From Paenibacillus endoradicis (GTDB taxonomy: Bacteria > Bacillota > Bacilli > Paenibacillales > Paenibacillaceae), in assembly GCF_024721975.1 (NCBI RefSeq), contig NZ_JANQBB010000003.1, positions 496,001 to 560,000 of the forward strand: 64,000 nucleotides of DNA. The letters run 5' to 3'. Position 1 is the stretch's first letter. Every line of letters starts with the position of its first letter. The position numbers were made by a program, and so were the translations under genes. Shown here piece after piece: positions 42,176-51,841 of this stretch. The notes under the pieces are model-generated. The model saw nothing but the letters and a program-made list of their open reading frames with translations. It was not told the DNA's origin and searched no databases.

Positions 42176-43132
42176 ATGGAGAATTCGTCAATTGCGATGC
42201 AATTATGTCATAAAGTATTTCATCAATTATCTTCAGCGATAGTAGGGAAAGAGGCAGAAATCGAAAGATTACTAATTGCAGTACTTGCAGGAGGGCATAT
42301 ATTGCTCGAAGATGTACCTGGTACTGGAAAGACTCAACTAGTAAAATCATTGGCTAACACGATAGGCGGTCAATTCCGCAGAATTCAATGTAACCCCGAC
42401 TTACTTCCATCAGACATCACAGGTGTTTCCATTTTCCATCCCGCTCAGCAGCAATTTGTTTTCCGAACTGGTCCTGTTCATACGAATGTTCTCCTTGCAG
42501 ATGAGATTAATAGAGCAACAACAAAGACACAATCCGCATTACTTGAAGCAATGGAAGAAGGGTATGTAACGGTTGACGGTGAAGGACATAAACTTCCTGA
42601 ACCATTTATTTTGCTAGCTACACAAAACCCGATTGAATTTGAAGGTACATATACTTTGCCGGAAGCTCAATTAGATCGCTTTATGTTAAAGCTGCGTCTT
42701 GGTTATCCATCGCCACAAGATGAGCAAAAAATGATTCAACATACGAAAAGTATTCATCCAGCGGATGGTTTACAGCCATTAATGGATATCGAACAGCTTC
42801 TAACAATTCGTGACCTAGTGCAGCAGGTTCATTTAGATGATATTTTAGCTCAATACATAATTAAACTCATTGGAGCAACAAGAAGTCATCCTTATTTGAT
42901 GCTTGGAGCTAGTCCAAGGGCCTCGATTTCTCTAGCAAAGGCAGTTAAAGCTAGAGCATTCTTATACCAAAGAAATTATGTGCTTCCAGATGATGTGAAG
43001 TTATTATTCCCGCATATTATTGGTCACCGCGTGATGTTAAGCATGGAAGCACGCTTGCAAGGTGTTAATGTTAATCAAGTGCTGGAGCAAATGCTTACTA
43101 CGGTTGATGTACCACTTTTTGTCCAGAGATAA
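42176..43132 (+). CDS. MoxR-family AAA+ ATPase
   Basis: The 318-residue protein has Walker A (EDVPGTGKTQLVKSLA), Walker B (VLLADEINRATTKTQSALLEAMEE), sensor 1 (LLATQNPIEFEGTYTLPEAQLDRF) and sensor 2 (GASPRASISLAKA). MoxR proteins act as chaperones that insert cofactors or assemble complexes with VWA or DUF58 proteins. Here the next two genes are a DUF58 protein and a membrane transglutaminase, a trio found in many bacteria. Confidence 0.95.
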   Translation: MENSSIAMQLCHKVFHQLSSAIVGKEAEIERLLIAVLAGGHILLEDVPGTGKTQLVKSLANTIGGQFRRIQCNPDLLPSDITGVSIFHPAQQQFVFRTGPVHTNVLLADEINRATTKTQSALLEAMEEGYVTVDGEGHKLPEPFILLATQNPIEFEGTYTLPEAQLDRFMLKLRLGYPSPQDEQKMIQHTKSIHPADGLQPLMDIEQLLTIRDLVQQVHLDDILAQYIIKLIGATRSHPYLMLGASPRASISLAKAVKARAFLYQRNYVLPDDVKLLFPHIIGHRVMLSMEARLQGVNVNQVLEQMLTTVDVPLFVQR

Positions 43133-43144
43133 GGGGGCAATAAG

Positions 43145-44386
43145 ATGAAAAGTAAACGCAGCTGGATCGGTTTGTTAGCACTCTACACATGTAGTTTGTT
43201 CTATTTCTTATTTCAAGGTGGAAAAACTTCGCTAATGCTGTTTGGTATATTGAATATATTGTTGTTGTATTTGTCTATTGGTTATTGGAGTGGTATTCGA
43301 AAGGTGAAAGGCAACAGACTAATCGGCTACGAAGGACACAATAGACAACAAACTCAGATCATAGCAGGTCATTCCTTACAAATTACATTCAGCGCCAAAT
43401 TCACTAGAATCATGCCAATGCCATACGTTCTAGTGAGAGAAAATCTTATCCGTCATGACGGTACGAAGCAAGTGTTCGAAGGGACAATGGTTCCGGGATT
43501 TCGAAATGAAAGTCAGTGGCAATATATTATTCCTCATTTAAAGCGGGGACAATATGCTTTCGGTTCGACGATATGTTTAAGCTACGATGCATTCGGATTA
43601 AAATCACATAGTGGAGAACTCCATATTAGTAGTGCCATTCAAGTGTTTCCGCAAATACTATCAGCTAAACAGTGGACAGAATTACTGCGTAGTCATCATG
43701 GTATCTTTTCATCTAATTCATTCTCCAAACATGCGAAGGAATCTACACAACAAAATGGTGTCCGTGACTATATGCATGGAGACCGCTTAAGCAAAATTCA
43801 TTGGGGTGCAACTGCACGTACAGGATCATGGAAATCGAAAGATTTCGAGCGAGAAGCAATGAAAAAATCGGTAGTTGTATTAGACCGCTATGTACAAGTT
43901 GCTTCATCTAAAGATACAGATCGACTGCAACAGCGATTTGAAATTTCGGTTTCAATGGCTGCATCTATATTGGACTATAGTATGAAGAATGATTCTGCTA
44001 TTGGTTTACTATCTGCAGGAGAAAGTTACTTCTATAGTAATCCTTCCACTGGAATGGCTCATCATGTTGGGATGATGAATCATCTTATGACTGTAGATGC
44101 CGATGCATCCAAACCACTAAGCCAGTTACTAAATCATAGAATGAGGGAGTTACAAGGTAACAATGTATTGCTAATCGTTACTTTTGAACTTAGTAATGCG
44201 CTATTAAATACATTGAAACAAATACGAAGTGATTCCACGTTGTTCTATATTGCAAGCTACACTACGGCAGCAGAACAATTGGAAGCTATTGCAGCTTTAA
44301 GTGCGTTTCGCATAGCAGGACTTCGAGTCATTGAAATTAATGAATGGGCAACAATATTTGATAGTCTTGAAGGAAGTGGGGCGTGA
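43145..44386 (+). CDS. DUF58-domain membrane protein
   Basis: The 413-residue protein has two N-terminal membrane segments (about 8-26 and 30-48), an immunoglobulin-like middle, and the DUF58 signature NGVRDYMHGDRLSKIHWGATART followed by a VWA-like segment (KKSVVVLDRYV). AAGGGGG precedes ATG 43145. It overlaps the next gene by four bases, so the three genes form one operon. It is thought to be a partner of the MoxR ATPase at the membrane. Confidence 0.93.
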   Translation: MKSKRSWIGLLALYTCSLFYFLFQGGKTSLMLFGILNILLLYLSIGYWSGIRKVKGNRLIGYEGHNRQQTQIIAGHSLQITFSAKFTRIMPMPYVLVRENLIRHDGTKQVFEGTMVPGFRNESQWQYIIPHLKRGQYAFGSTICLSYDAFGLKSHSGELHISSAIQVFPQILSAKQWTELLRSHHGIFSSNSFSKHAKESTQQNGVRDYMHGDRLSKIHWGATARTGSWKSKDFEREAMKKSVVVLDRYVQVASSKDTDRLQQRFEISVSMAASILDYSMKNDSAIGLLSAGESYFYSNPSTGMAHHVGMMNHLMTVDADASKPLSQLLNHRMRELQGNNVLLIVTFELSNALLNTLKQIRSDSTLFYIASYTTAAEQLEAIAALSAFRIAGLRVIEINEWATIFDSLEGSGA

Positions 44387-46713
44387 TGAATGTGAAAGGT
44401 CATTATGAATGGCTACAACGCCTAACTCCATTACTCGTTGCTATAATAATTGCAAATGTGCTTACTGTCTTTCGAGGTTATTGGTGGAATGATACTTACA
44501 ATATCATCTGGTTATCGCTAGCGATAATAAGTTTGGTCCACTTTTTGGGAATTGGCAGATTACCAAGGTTCGTATTGTATACCATCGAATTTATATCAAT
44601 TGTTATTGTAACGATTATGATTAGGAAGGAACACTTTGTTCCAATAGCTGAAGATGTAAAGAACCTAACGCGGCTTTGGCATTATATACAAAGCATGCAT
44701 CCATTTATTGAAATTGTATTAGTTGTTTCAATCTCTCTGTTGTTATTGAGTGCATGGGTCACTTCGAAAAAACGACTATATATATTTTTTGCGGTTTCGT
44801 TGTTAATTCTTTGTGTTAAAGATTCTTACTCGCCAATGAAGTTATGGCTGCAAATTGCAATTATCATTGTTGTATTTCTTATTTGGCATACGTTACTTCA
44901 TTTTCATTATTTACAACAAAAAAATTCTACTAGTTTCAAATTATTATTACACCGTCCGTTAGCTGTTATCATGCCGATGTTTGTTGTAATCGCGATGTTA
45001 ATTGTTATTGGAACGAATTTGCCAGCCAAGCCACCATTATTAGAAGATCCGTATGCGTTGTGGAAACAATCACGTGGCGAAAAAGTGGAGATTGGCAATG
45101 GTTTGGGAACAGGTGGAGGAGGAGGCTTAAGTTCTACTAATGATAGTTCACCATTAAATTCGATGACTTCTGGTTATAGTAGAACAGATAAAAAGCTAGG
45201 TGGAAGTTTTCAGTTTGATTACTCACCAGTGATGACCGTCAAGACGACACATAAGAGTTACTGGCGTGGTGAGTCTCGCTATTATTACGATGGTACAGGA
45301 TGGTACGACACATCTTATTTGTCAGAGAACGAAGGTTTAACAGAAATTATACGGGTTGATGAAGAGTTTATAGCGGAGGAACGTCCGCTGGCACAAACTG
45401 TTATGGTAGAGCAACAATATAACTTTGTCAGACAAGCCCCACTACCTGTATTATTTGCTGCTGGGCAAGCTACACGGTTATTAGAGGTTGTATATAAGGA
45501 TACCGTAAATCTTAGTGAAGAATTAACTGATATTACGGAAATTACGACGATAGGACCAGGTGAGTTACTTAAGGGAGCGTTATGGCACCCATCTGATTGG
45601 CGTATTGAACAGTATGGAGATGGTACTGTAAAATCTAATATTGCTACATATCAAGTAGAGTCCGAAGTTATTGTGATTGACCATCAAGCTTTAGCAGAAG
45701 CAACTGCGACAATTGAGGACGAGGATGCGATGGAAGCATATACTTCTATTCCCTTATTATTTCCTGAGCGAGTTAGGAAATTAGCTGAAGAGGTGACAGC
45801 AACTGCTAATAACGATTACGAAAAGGTATTACTGCTTGAGCAACACTTGAAATCTTCATACAATTATACAAATACACCAGATACAACGAAATTAACAGGG
45901 ACAAGCTCAGACTTTGTAGAGCAATTTTTGTTTGAATTACAAGAAGGGTATTGCGATTACTTCTCAACTTCAATGGTAATGATGGCTCGCACCCTAAATA
46001 TACCTGCGAGATGGGTGAAAGGTTTCTCTTCAGGAGTGAGTGATGAACCAATCGTTAATCAAGAACAATTAGCATATACGCAGTATATGAAAAATTCAGA
46101 TACTTCTGGTACATATACCGTCCGCAATGCTGATGCACATTCATGGGTAGAGGTATATTTTGAAGGTTATGGTTGGGTAGCATTTGAGCCTACACCAGGC
46201 TTTGCTTTTCCTTATACTTATGTAGATGATGAGATTAATCCATTAGAAAATGTATTGGTTCCTACTCCAGCACCATTGCAATCAGAAGACATAACCCCGA
46301 AGCAGAATAAAGAAGCTAATCAATCGCTTGGATGGATCGGCTACGCACTGTTAGCTGTTTTAGTTATTTTAGCTATTATGCTTGGTGTGAAGTACCGTAA
46401 AGAGCTCATCGAATTAATGAATCGCATTCGCTATCGCAAGTACTCTATGAATGAACGTGTAATTGTGGAAACGACTAATTTTCTTAGCTATTGCTATCGG
46501 AATGGTTTAGTGAAAGTTAACAATGCTACACTTCGTGAAACGGTATCCAGTTGGAATTTTGGGTCAGCAGCTTGGCGTAATGATTTACAACAGTTACTGC
46601 ATTATTATGAACGAGCACATTATAGTGGTGAGGTAATGAACGAAAAGCAGTTAATTGAAGTTCAAAATCTTGTAAAATCATTAAAAAAAGGGTTTGCAAA
46701 AAACAAACTTTGA
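44383..46713 (+). CDS. Membrane-bound transglutaminase-like protein
   Basis: The 776-residue protein has about six N-terminal membrane segments, an extracytoplasmic DUF3488-type region, and a transglutaminase core with EGYCDYFSTSMVMMARTLNIPARWV (Cys524), ADAHSWVEVY (His586) and WVAFEPTPGF. A late membrane segment (about 645-668) precedes a cytoplasmic tail. The core may be a protease or cross-linking enzyme of the cell surface. GTGGGGC is its ribosome binding site inside the DUF58 gene. Confidence 0.93.
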   Translation: MMNVKGHYEWLQRLTPLLVAIIIANVLTVFRGYWWNDTYNIIWLSLAIISLVHFLGIGRLPRFVLYTIEFISIVIVTIMIRKEHFVPIAEDVKNLTRLWHYIQSMHPFIEIVLVVSISLLLLSAWVTSKKRLYIFFAVSLLILCVKDSYSPMKLWLQIAIIIVVFLIWHTLLHFHYLQQKNSTSFKLLLHRPLAVIMPMFVVIAMLIVIGTNLPAKPPLLEDPYALWKQSRGEKVEIGNGLGTGGGGGLSSTNDSSPLNSMTSGYSRTDKKLGGSFQFDYSPVMTVKTTHKSYWRGESRYYYDGTGWYDTSYLSENEGLTEIIRVDEEFIAEERPLAQTVMVEQQYNFVRQAPLPVLFAAGQATRLLEVVYKDTVNLSEELTDITEITTIGPGELLKGALWHPSDWRIEQYGDGTVKSNIATYQVESEVIVIDHQALAEATATIEDEDAMEAYTSIPLLFPERVRKLAEEVTATANNDYEKVLLLEQHLKSSYNYTNTPDTTKLTGTSSDFVEQFLFELQEGYCDYFSTSMVMMARTLNIPARWVKGFSSGVSDEPIVNQEQLAYTQYMKNSDTSGTYTVRNADAHSWVEVYFEGYGWVAFEPTPGFAFPYTYVDDEINPLENVLVPTPAPLQSEDITPKQNKEANQSLGWIGYALLAVLVILAIMLGVKYRKELIELMNRIRYRKYSMNERVIVETTNFLSYCYRNGLVKVNNATLRETVSSWNFGSAAWRNDLQQLLHYYERAHYSGEVMNEKQLIEVQNLVKSLKKGFAKNKL

Positions 46714-46888
46714 TAATGAAGTGATACCAGAGATTAATCGACGTCGATTATAAAGTGAACTTAGAAACTCTAGCATAAGCTTCCGATGTATGTTTCTTGC
46801 AGAAACATTGTAGGGCAGGGTGTACCAATAACGTACACTTGCGCTTCCTCCTTCCTTAAGTAGCGACTTATCTTCTCGACTTTCGAAA
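46703..46888. repeat. Dispersed repeat, copy after the transglutaminase gene
   Basis: It overlaps the last codons of the transglutaminase gene and contains CATAAGCTTCCGATGT, ATGTTTCTTGCAGAAACAT, a GTGTACCAATAACGTACAC hairpin and CTTCTCGACTTTCG, in the same order as 41708-41925. The last part of that protein's C-terminus (KGFAKNKL) may therefore derive from the repeat. Confidence 0.6.
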
Positions 46889-47109
46889 GCTTACTTTTTG
46901 CACGTACACTGAAAAATAATTGGAATTCATGAAATTTTAGTGGTCATTTCACTCTATTTCTTCTATTATAATAGAAGAAGTAACAAATGAATGCTGACTT
47001 TCGCACCCGTCCGCAAGTTTTTCCTTGTGGGCGGGGTTTTGTTTTGCAACAAAATGACGATGTATGTTATAGTTTCGTAATAAAGCATGAAGCTGGAGGA
47101 GTACGTTTA

Positions 47110-47634
47110 ATGATTGAGTTGTTTTTACCCAAAATGAAAGTACAATCGATATATGATATTCCTTTGGATCGGCTCTACGAACAAGGGATTAGAGGTATTG
47201 TTACTGATCTGGATAACACTTTAGTTGGAGCACACTCTCCACTAGCTACTGAAGAACTTGTGAGATGGCTTGCAGAAGTAGCTGCTAAAGGTTTCGAGGT
47301 TGTAATTGTGTCCAATAATAATGATAGTCGTGTCGGTACATTTGCTGCTCCATTGCAGCTTCCCTATATTCATGCAGCCAGAAAACCAGCGCAACGCGCG
47401 TTCGTTAAAGCAATAAGTATATTAAAACTAAAGCCAGCTCAAACGTTAATGATCGGTGATCAGATGATGACTGATGTGTTCGGTGGAAATCGGATGGGTA
47501 TGTATACCGTACTCGTTGCGCCAATTGCACCCCTTGAAGAAGGCATCATGACGAAAGTTAATCGTCGACTTGAACGTATCGTGATTTCAAGATTACGCAA
47601 ACGTAGTTTATGGCATGAGGAGGAAACAAAATAG
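47110..47634 (+). CDS. yqeG: YqeG-family HAD phosphatase
   Basis: The 174-residue protein starts at ATG 47110 behind GGAGGAG. It has HAD motif I VTDLDNTLVG, motif II IVSNNND, and motif IV MIGDQMMTDVFGGNRMGM. Mitochondrial relatives include PTPMT1/Gep4-type phosphatidylglycerophosphate phosphatases, so a lipid phosphate substrate is possible. It begins the conserved yqeG-yqeH-aroE-yhbY-nadD-yqeK-rsfS cluster. Confidence 0.94.
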   Translation: MIELFLPKMKVQSIYDIPLDRLYEQGIRGIVTDLDNTLVGAHSPLATEELVRWLAEVAAKGFEVVIVSNNNDSRVGTFAAPLQLPYIHAARKPAQRAFVKAISILKLKPAQTLMIGDQMMTDVFGGNRMGMYTVLVAPIAPLEEGIMTKVNRRLERIVISRLRKRSLWHEEETK

Positions 47635-48770
47635 TGAGTCAAAGAAGTAATAAGCATGAGTCTGATGGTCGTATTCATTGTGCTGGTTGTGGTGTAGCTA
47701 TCCAATCAGAAAATAAGGAATTAATCGGATTTGTTCCGGCATCAGCATTAGAGAAACAACCTATTATCTGTCAGCGTTGTTTCCGTATTAAAAACTATAA
47801 TGAAGCTTCATCTGTAGCACTTGATCAAGATGATTTTTTACGCTTGCTAAGCGGTATTGGAAATACGAATTCGTTAGTTGTGCATATCGTTGATATTTTT
47901 GATTTTGAAGGAAGTTTAATTTCTGGTCTTCAACGTTTTGTAGGTAATAATGAAGTATTACTAGTTGTTAACAAAATTGATCTTCTACCTAAAGTGATGA
48001 ATATGAATCGTATTCGTAACTGGGTTCAACAACAAGCGAAGCAACAAGGACTACGTACGGTAGACGTTGTACTGTGTAGTGCGAAGCGTAATATCGGATT
48101 TGAACGAGTAATTGAAGAGATTGAGAATTATCGCAATGGTAGAGATGTTTATGTTGTTGGTGCAACAAATGTAGGTAAGTCCACGCTTATTAATCGTTTA
48201 ATCTCTGACTATAGTGATCTTACTCAAGAATTGACGACTTCTCGTTATCCAGGTACAACACTTGATGCGGTTCGAATTCCACTTGATGATGGAAATGCGA
48301 TTATTGATACACCGGGCATAGTTTATACAAGTCGTATGACTGAAATTGTTCCGCGTAGTTTCTTAGGAACACTATTGCCAGACAAGCCAATTAAGCCACT
48401 TGTATATCAATTGAATGAAGGTCAAACATTGTTTATGGGCAGTATCGCTCGTTTTGACTTCGTGGAAGGTGACCGTCAATCATTTACTTTTTATGTGTCT
48501 AATGGGCTGAACATTCATCGTACTAAGCTAGAGCGTGCTGATGAGTTGTATGAACAACATCAGGGTGAATTGTTAGGTGGTCCTAGTAGAGAGGAACTCG
48601 CTGATATTCCTACGTGGACAAGACATTCATTACGTGTAAAACGTGGACAATACAATGATATTTATATTTCCGGATTAGGTTGGATTCAAGTAAATAGCGA
48701 CAGTGGTGCATTACTTGATATCTATGCGCCTAAAGGAATTAAAGTTGTTTTACGTGATTCAATGATCTAG
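47634..48770 (+). CDS. yqeH: Circularly permuted ribosome-biogenesis GTPase YqeH
   Basis: The 378-residue protein starts at GTG 47634, sharing its first base with the yqeG stop; GAGGAGG lies 12 bases upstream. An N-terminal zinc finger (CAGCG..CQRC) precedes GTPase motifs in permuted order: NKIDLL (G4), SAK (G5), GATNVGKST (G1) and DTPG (G3). YqeH is needed for assembly of the 30S ribosomal subunit. Confidence 0.96.
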   Translation: MSQRSNKHESDGRIHCAGCGVAIQSENKELIGFVPASALEKQPIICQRCFRIKNYNEASSVALDQDDFLRLLSGIGNTNSLVVHIVDIFDFEGSLISGLQRFVGNNEVLLVVNKIDLLPKVMNMNRIRNWVQQQAKQQGLRTVDVVLCSAKRNIGFERVIEEIENYRNGRDVYVVGATNVGKSTLINRLISDYSDLTQELTTSRYPGTTLDAVRIPLDDGNAIIDTPGIVYTSRMTEIVPRSFLGTLLPDKPIKPLVYQLNEGQTLFMGSIARFDFVEGDRQSFTFYVSNGLNIHRTKLERADELYEQHQGELLGGPSREELADIPTWTRHSLRVKRGQYNDIYISGLGWIQVNSDSGALLDIYAPKGIKVVLRDSMI

Positions 48771-48799
48771 CAGTTTCAGATGCAGATGAGGTGATCAGT

Positions 48800-49675
48800 T
48801 TGGACATTATCCAACAATTATTACAGTGGCAACAGGCTCATAATAGTAAGGCGTTGTATTGTGTAATCGGTGATCCTATTAAGCAATCCAAGTCTCCACT
48901 TATGCTGGGTAGAGCATTTCAACAATGTTTTATAGATGCGATATATGGGTCTTTCCAAGTCACACCTGAGCAATTACCTTCATTCGTACAAGCAGTACGA
49001 GATCTTGGTATATTAGGTATGAATGTAACGATACCGCACAAGCTTCATGTGATGGACTTAATTGATGAGATAGATGCTGATGCATTAGCATTAGGTGCCG
49101 TTAATACTGTAGTTAATCGAAATGGTCGTTTGATCGGGTATAATACGGATGGCATTGGCTATGTTCGATCTTTGAAAGAAGAAGCGGTTGCTAATATTGC
49201 AGGCAAGCAGATTGTTGTCGTTGGAGCGGGTGGTGCATCTAGAGGTATTATCTATGCTTTACTTCAAGAAAATCCATCAACTATACATGTTGTTAATCGT
49301 ACAGTTGCTAGAGCCGAAGAATTAGTTGCCTCATTGAATAGTACTGTGCCATTAATTGCAGCAGGACAAGATGATCTGAAGCAATTATGTAATCAAGCAG
49401 ACATTGTCATCAATACGACATCAGTAGGAATGTATCCGCACATTGAAGAAACGCCTATTGCTGGGGAATGGATGAAATCCGGAGCAGTAGCAAGTGATCT
49501 TATCTATAACCCGCTGAAAACTCAATTTCTACTAGAGGCAGCGCAGCATGGATGTGTCGCTCATGGTGGTCTAGGGATGTTCATATATCAAGGCGCATTT
49601 GCTTTTGAATATTGGACAGGTAAGGAAGCGCCTGTGGTTGCTATGAGAGAGGCTGTGCTTGCTGTATTACAGTAA
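48800..49675 (+). CDS. aroE: Shikimate dehydrogenase
   Basis: The 291-residue enzyme reduces 3-dehydroshikimate with NADPH in aromatic amino acid synthesis. Motifs: GDPIKQSKSPLM (substrate), NVTIPHK (catalytic Lys), VGAGGASRGI (Rossmann loop), NRT (NADP recognition), GLGMFIYQGAFAFEYWTG. The start is probably TTG 48800 with GAGGTGA upstream; GTG 48791 overlaps that site. Confidence 0.95.
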   Translation: MDIIQQLLQWQQAHNSKALYCVIGDPIKQSKSPLMLGRAFQQCFIDAIYGSFQVTPEQLPSFVQAVRDLGILGMNVTIPHKLHVMDLIDEIDADALALGAVNTVVNRNGRLIGYNTDGIGYVRSLKEEAVANIAGKQIVVVGAGGASRGIIYALLQENPSTIHVVNRTVARAEELVASLNSTVPLIAAGQDDLKQLCNQADIVINTTSVGMYPHIEETPIAGEWMKSGAVASDLIYNPLKTQFLLEAAQHGCVAHGGLGMFIYQGAFAFEYWTGKEAPVVAMREAVLAVLQ

Positions 49676-49678
49676 GCG

Positions 49679-50265
49679 GTAGTTCAAAATCGCTGACTGT
49701 GATCACGCGGTAATGCGTTGTAGCGTAGTCGGCGTCGAAGCTGCGATTCATCGGAAGCCTGCGATGCTCGTGTACCAAGTACGTACACTCCGCTTCTCGT
49801 TTCCTAGCTTCATGGCATCTTCTTGGTGCTGACAGCCCGCATTTTGAACTTTCATTTTAAGCAGTAGTTCAAAATCGCTGACTGTGATCACGATGTAACG
49901 CGCCGTAGCGTAGTCGGCGTCGAAGCTGCGATTCATCGGAAGCCTGCGATGCTCGTGTACCAAGTACGTACACTCCGCTTCTCGTTTCCTAGCTTCATGG
50001 CATCTTCTTGGTGCTGACAGCCAACGATTTTGAACTTTCATTTTAAGAGGTAGTTCAAAATCGCTGACTGTGATCACGCGGTAATGCGTTGTAGCGTAGT
50101 CGGCGTCGAAGATGCCATTCATCGGAAGCCTGCGATGCTCGTGTACCAAGTACGTACACTCCGCTTCTCGTTTCCTAGCTTCATGGCATCTTCTTGGTGC
50201 TGACAGCCAACGATTTTGAACTTTCATTTTAAGAGGTAGTTCAAAATCGCTGACTGTGATCACGC
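49679..50265. repeat. Tandem array of 186-bp units between aroE and yhbY
   Basis: Three units begin GTAGTTCAAAATCGCTGACT at 49679, 49864 and 50050, and a truncated fourth at 50236. Each contains GTAGCGTAGTCGGCGTCGAAG, CATCGGAAGC, GTGTACCAAGTACGTACAC and CTTCTTGGTGCTGACAGCC, and ends CGATTTTGAACTTTC (or CGCATTTTGAACTTTC), complementary to the start. The units are nearly identical, so the amplification is recent. Antisense frames through the array are an artefact of the repeat. Confidence 0.9.
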
Positions 50266-50303
50266 GCATTATGAACATTACAATACGAAAGAGGTTATTA
50301 TAT

Positions 50304-50597
50304 ATGTTAACAGGAAAACAAAAGCGTCATTTGCGTTCATTAGCGCATCATTTAACACCTATTTTCCAAATTGGTAAAGGTGGAGCGAATGAAAACCTTG
50401 TTCGCCATATTGAAGAGGCGATAGAAAAAAGAGAATTAATTAAAATCTCTGTATTGAACAACTGTGATGATGATGCGAAAGAAATCGGTCTAGAGATTTC
50501 TGAAGCTTCAGGTACTGAATTAGTGCAAGTCATTGGTAAGACGATTGTACTTTACAAGGAATCTGTAGATTACAAAACGATTGTTCTTCCAAGATAG
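50304..50597 (+). CDS. yhbY: YhbY-family RNA-binding protein
   Basis: The 97-residue CRM-domain protein (MLTGKQKRHLRSLAHHL, IFQIGKGG, LVQVIGKTIVLYKES) binds the large-subunit ribosomal RNA precursor. The start at 50304 follows AAGAGG; an upstream ATG at 50256 lies in the repeat array. The repeat array directly upstream may affect its expression, since it separates this gene from aroE. Confidence 0.95.
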   Translation: MLTGKQKRHLRSLAHHLTPIFQIGKGGANENLVRHIEEAIEKRELIKISVLNNCDDDAKEIGLEISEASGTELVQVIGKTIVLYKESVDYKTIVLPR

Positions 50598-50633
50598 ATC
50601 GAATACGTTAACACAGCGATTGGAGGTGGCATA

Positions 50634-51221
50634 ATGCGCAAAGTTGGCATAATGGGTGGGACGTTCGATCCAATTCATATGGGTCATTTGATTGCAGCAA
50701 GCTCAGCTATGGAAGCGGCGTCCTTAGATGAAGTATGGTTTATCCCTACTGCCACTCCTCCCTTAAAGCCGAATGCTCCGCTGGCAACAGCGGAACAGCG
50801 TTTGCAGATGGTTCAGTTAGCAATTGCAGATCAATCTGCTTTCCGCGCACTAGATATTGAGTTAAGCCGTAGTGGCATTAGTTACTCTTTCGATACAGTA
50901 ACTAGATTAATGAGTCAGTATCCTCATCATCAGTTCAACTATATTATTGGTTCTGACCGTATTCATGATTTGCCGACATGGCATCGAGCAGAAGAATTAA
51001 GATCATTAATCTCATTTATTGGTCTAAATCGCCCTTCTGATCCGTTGCAACTTGACTTACTTTCTAGTGAGTGGAGAAGTAAACTAACGATTGCATCTAT
51101 GCCACTTATCGGTATATCATCTACAGAGCTCCGATTGCGTGCGGAGCAGGGATTATCATTACAGTACTATGTACCCGACTCCGTAGCGCAATATATAAGG
51201 GGGAATCGAATTTATGGATAG
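50634..51221 (+). CDS. nadD: Nicotinate-nucleotide adenylyltransferase
   Basis: The 195-residue enzyme makes deamido-NAD from NaMN and ATP. It has the GGTFDPIHMGHL nucleotide-binding motif and the ISSTELR motif near the C-terminus. TTGGAGGTGG precedes ATG 50634. It overlaps yqeK by eight bases. Confidence 0.96.
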   Translation: MRKVGIMGGTFDPIHMGHLIAASSAMEAASLDEVWFIPTATPPLKPNAPLATAEQRLQMVQLAIADQSAFRALDIELSRSGISYSFDTVTRLMSQYPHHQFNYIIGSDRIHDLPTWHRAEELRSLISFIGLNRPSDPLQLDLLSSEWRSKLTIASMPLIGISSTELRLRAEQGLSLQYYVPDSVAQYIRGNRIYG

Positions 51222-51783
51222 GCAGCAGATTATACAATCTGTAAGTGTGCAGATGCCAGAACGTCGCTGGATTCATACACAAGGTGTTATGAGTACTGCG
51301 ATTGAGCTGGCAGAGCGTTATGGTGAGAATCCAGAGCGTGCAGAACTTGCAGCAATTATCCATGATGTTGCCAAATATTGGCCAATTGCAGATCAAGCGG
51401 CTTATATTAAGCAGAACTCACTTGATGAGCGAGTGCTTCATTATAATAAGGAACTATGGCATGCTGAAGTCGGTGCATCCGTCGCGAAAGAACAATATGG
51501 TGTGCACGATATCGAGATATGTAATGCTATTCGGTACCATACTTCTGGGCGAGCCAATATGTCCCTATTAGAGAAAATCGTCTGGCTTGCCGATTATATT
51601 GAACCAAATCGTGATTTTCCAGGTGTTGATGTTGCGCGTGAACTCGCAGGAGTTAGCTTGGATAGAGCCATATTGTTTGGTCTTGATCAAACGATCGTAT
51701 TTCTAATTGAAAAAGGGAAAGTAGTTTACCCGGTTACTTTAGAAGCGAGAAATAGTATCGTACAACAATTAAATATGAAATAA
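51214..51783 (+). CDS. yqeK: HD-domain Ap4A hydrolase YqeK
   Basis: The 189-residue protein has the HD-domain ligands RRWIHTQGVMSTA, AIIHDVAKYW and HAEVGA, plus IRYHTSG and DYIEPNRDFPGV. Family members cleave diadenosine tetraphosphate to ADP. It overlaps nadD, so translation is coupled. Confidence 0.95.
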   Translation: MDRQQIIQSVSVQMPERRWIHTQGVMSTAIELAERYGENPERAELAAIIHDVAKYWPIADQAAYIKQNSLDERVLHYNKELWHAEVGASVAKEQYGVHDIEICNAIRYHTSGRANMSLLEKIVWLADYIEPNRDFPGVDVARELAGVSLDRAILFGLDQTIVFLIEKGKVVYPVTLEARNSIVQQLNMK

Positions 51784-51841
51784 GTATTCATGTTTCGAGA
51801 AGTTATTCAAAAATAGATATACAAATTATAGGAGGGTTCAA

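Noticed and set aside
49679..50265. CRISPR-like array
   Set aside because: Repeats are 186 bp and contiguous, without short spacers, and no cas genes are present.
49748..50278. A 176-codon antisense frame through the region between aroE and yhbY
   Set aside because: It simply repeats the same peptide three times because it reads the 186-bp tandem repeat; no ribosome binding site or independent coding evidence.
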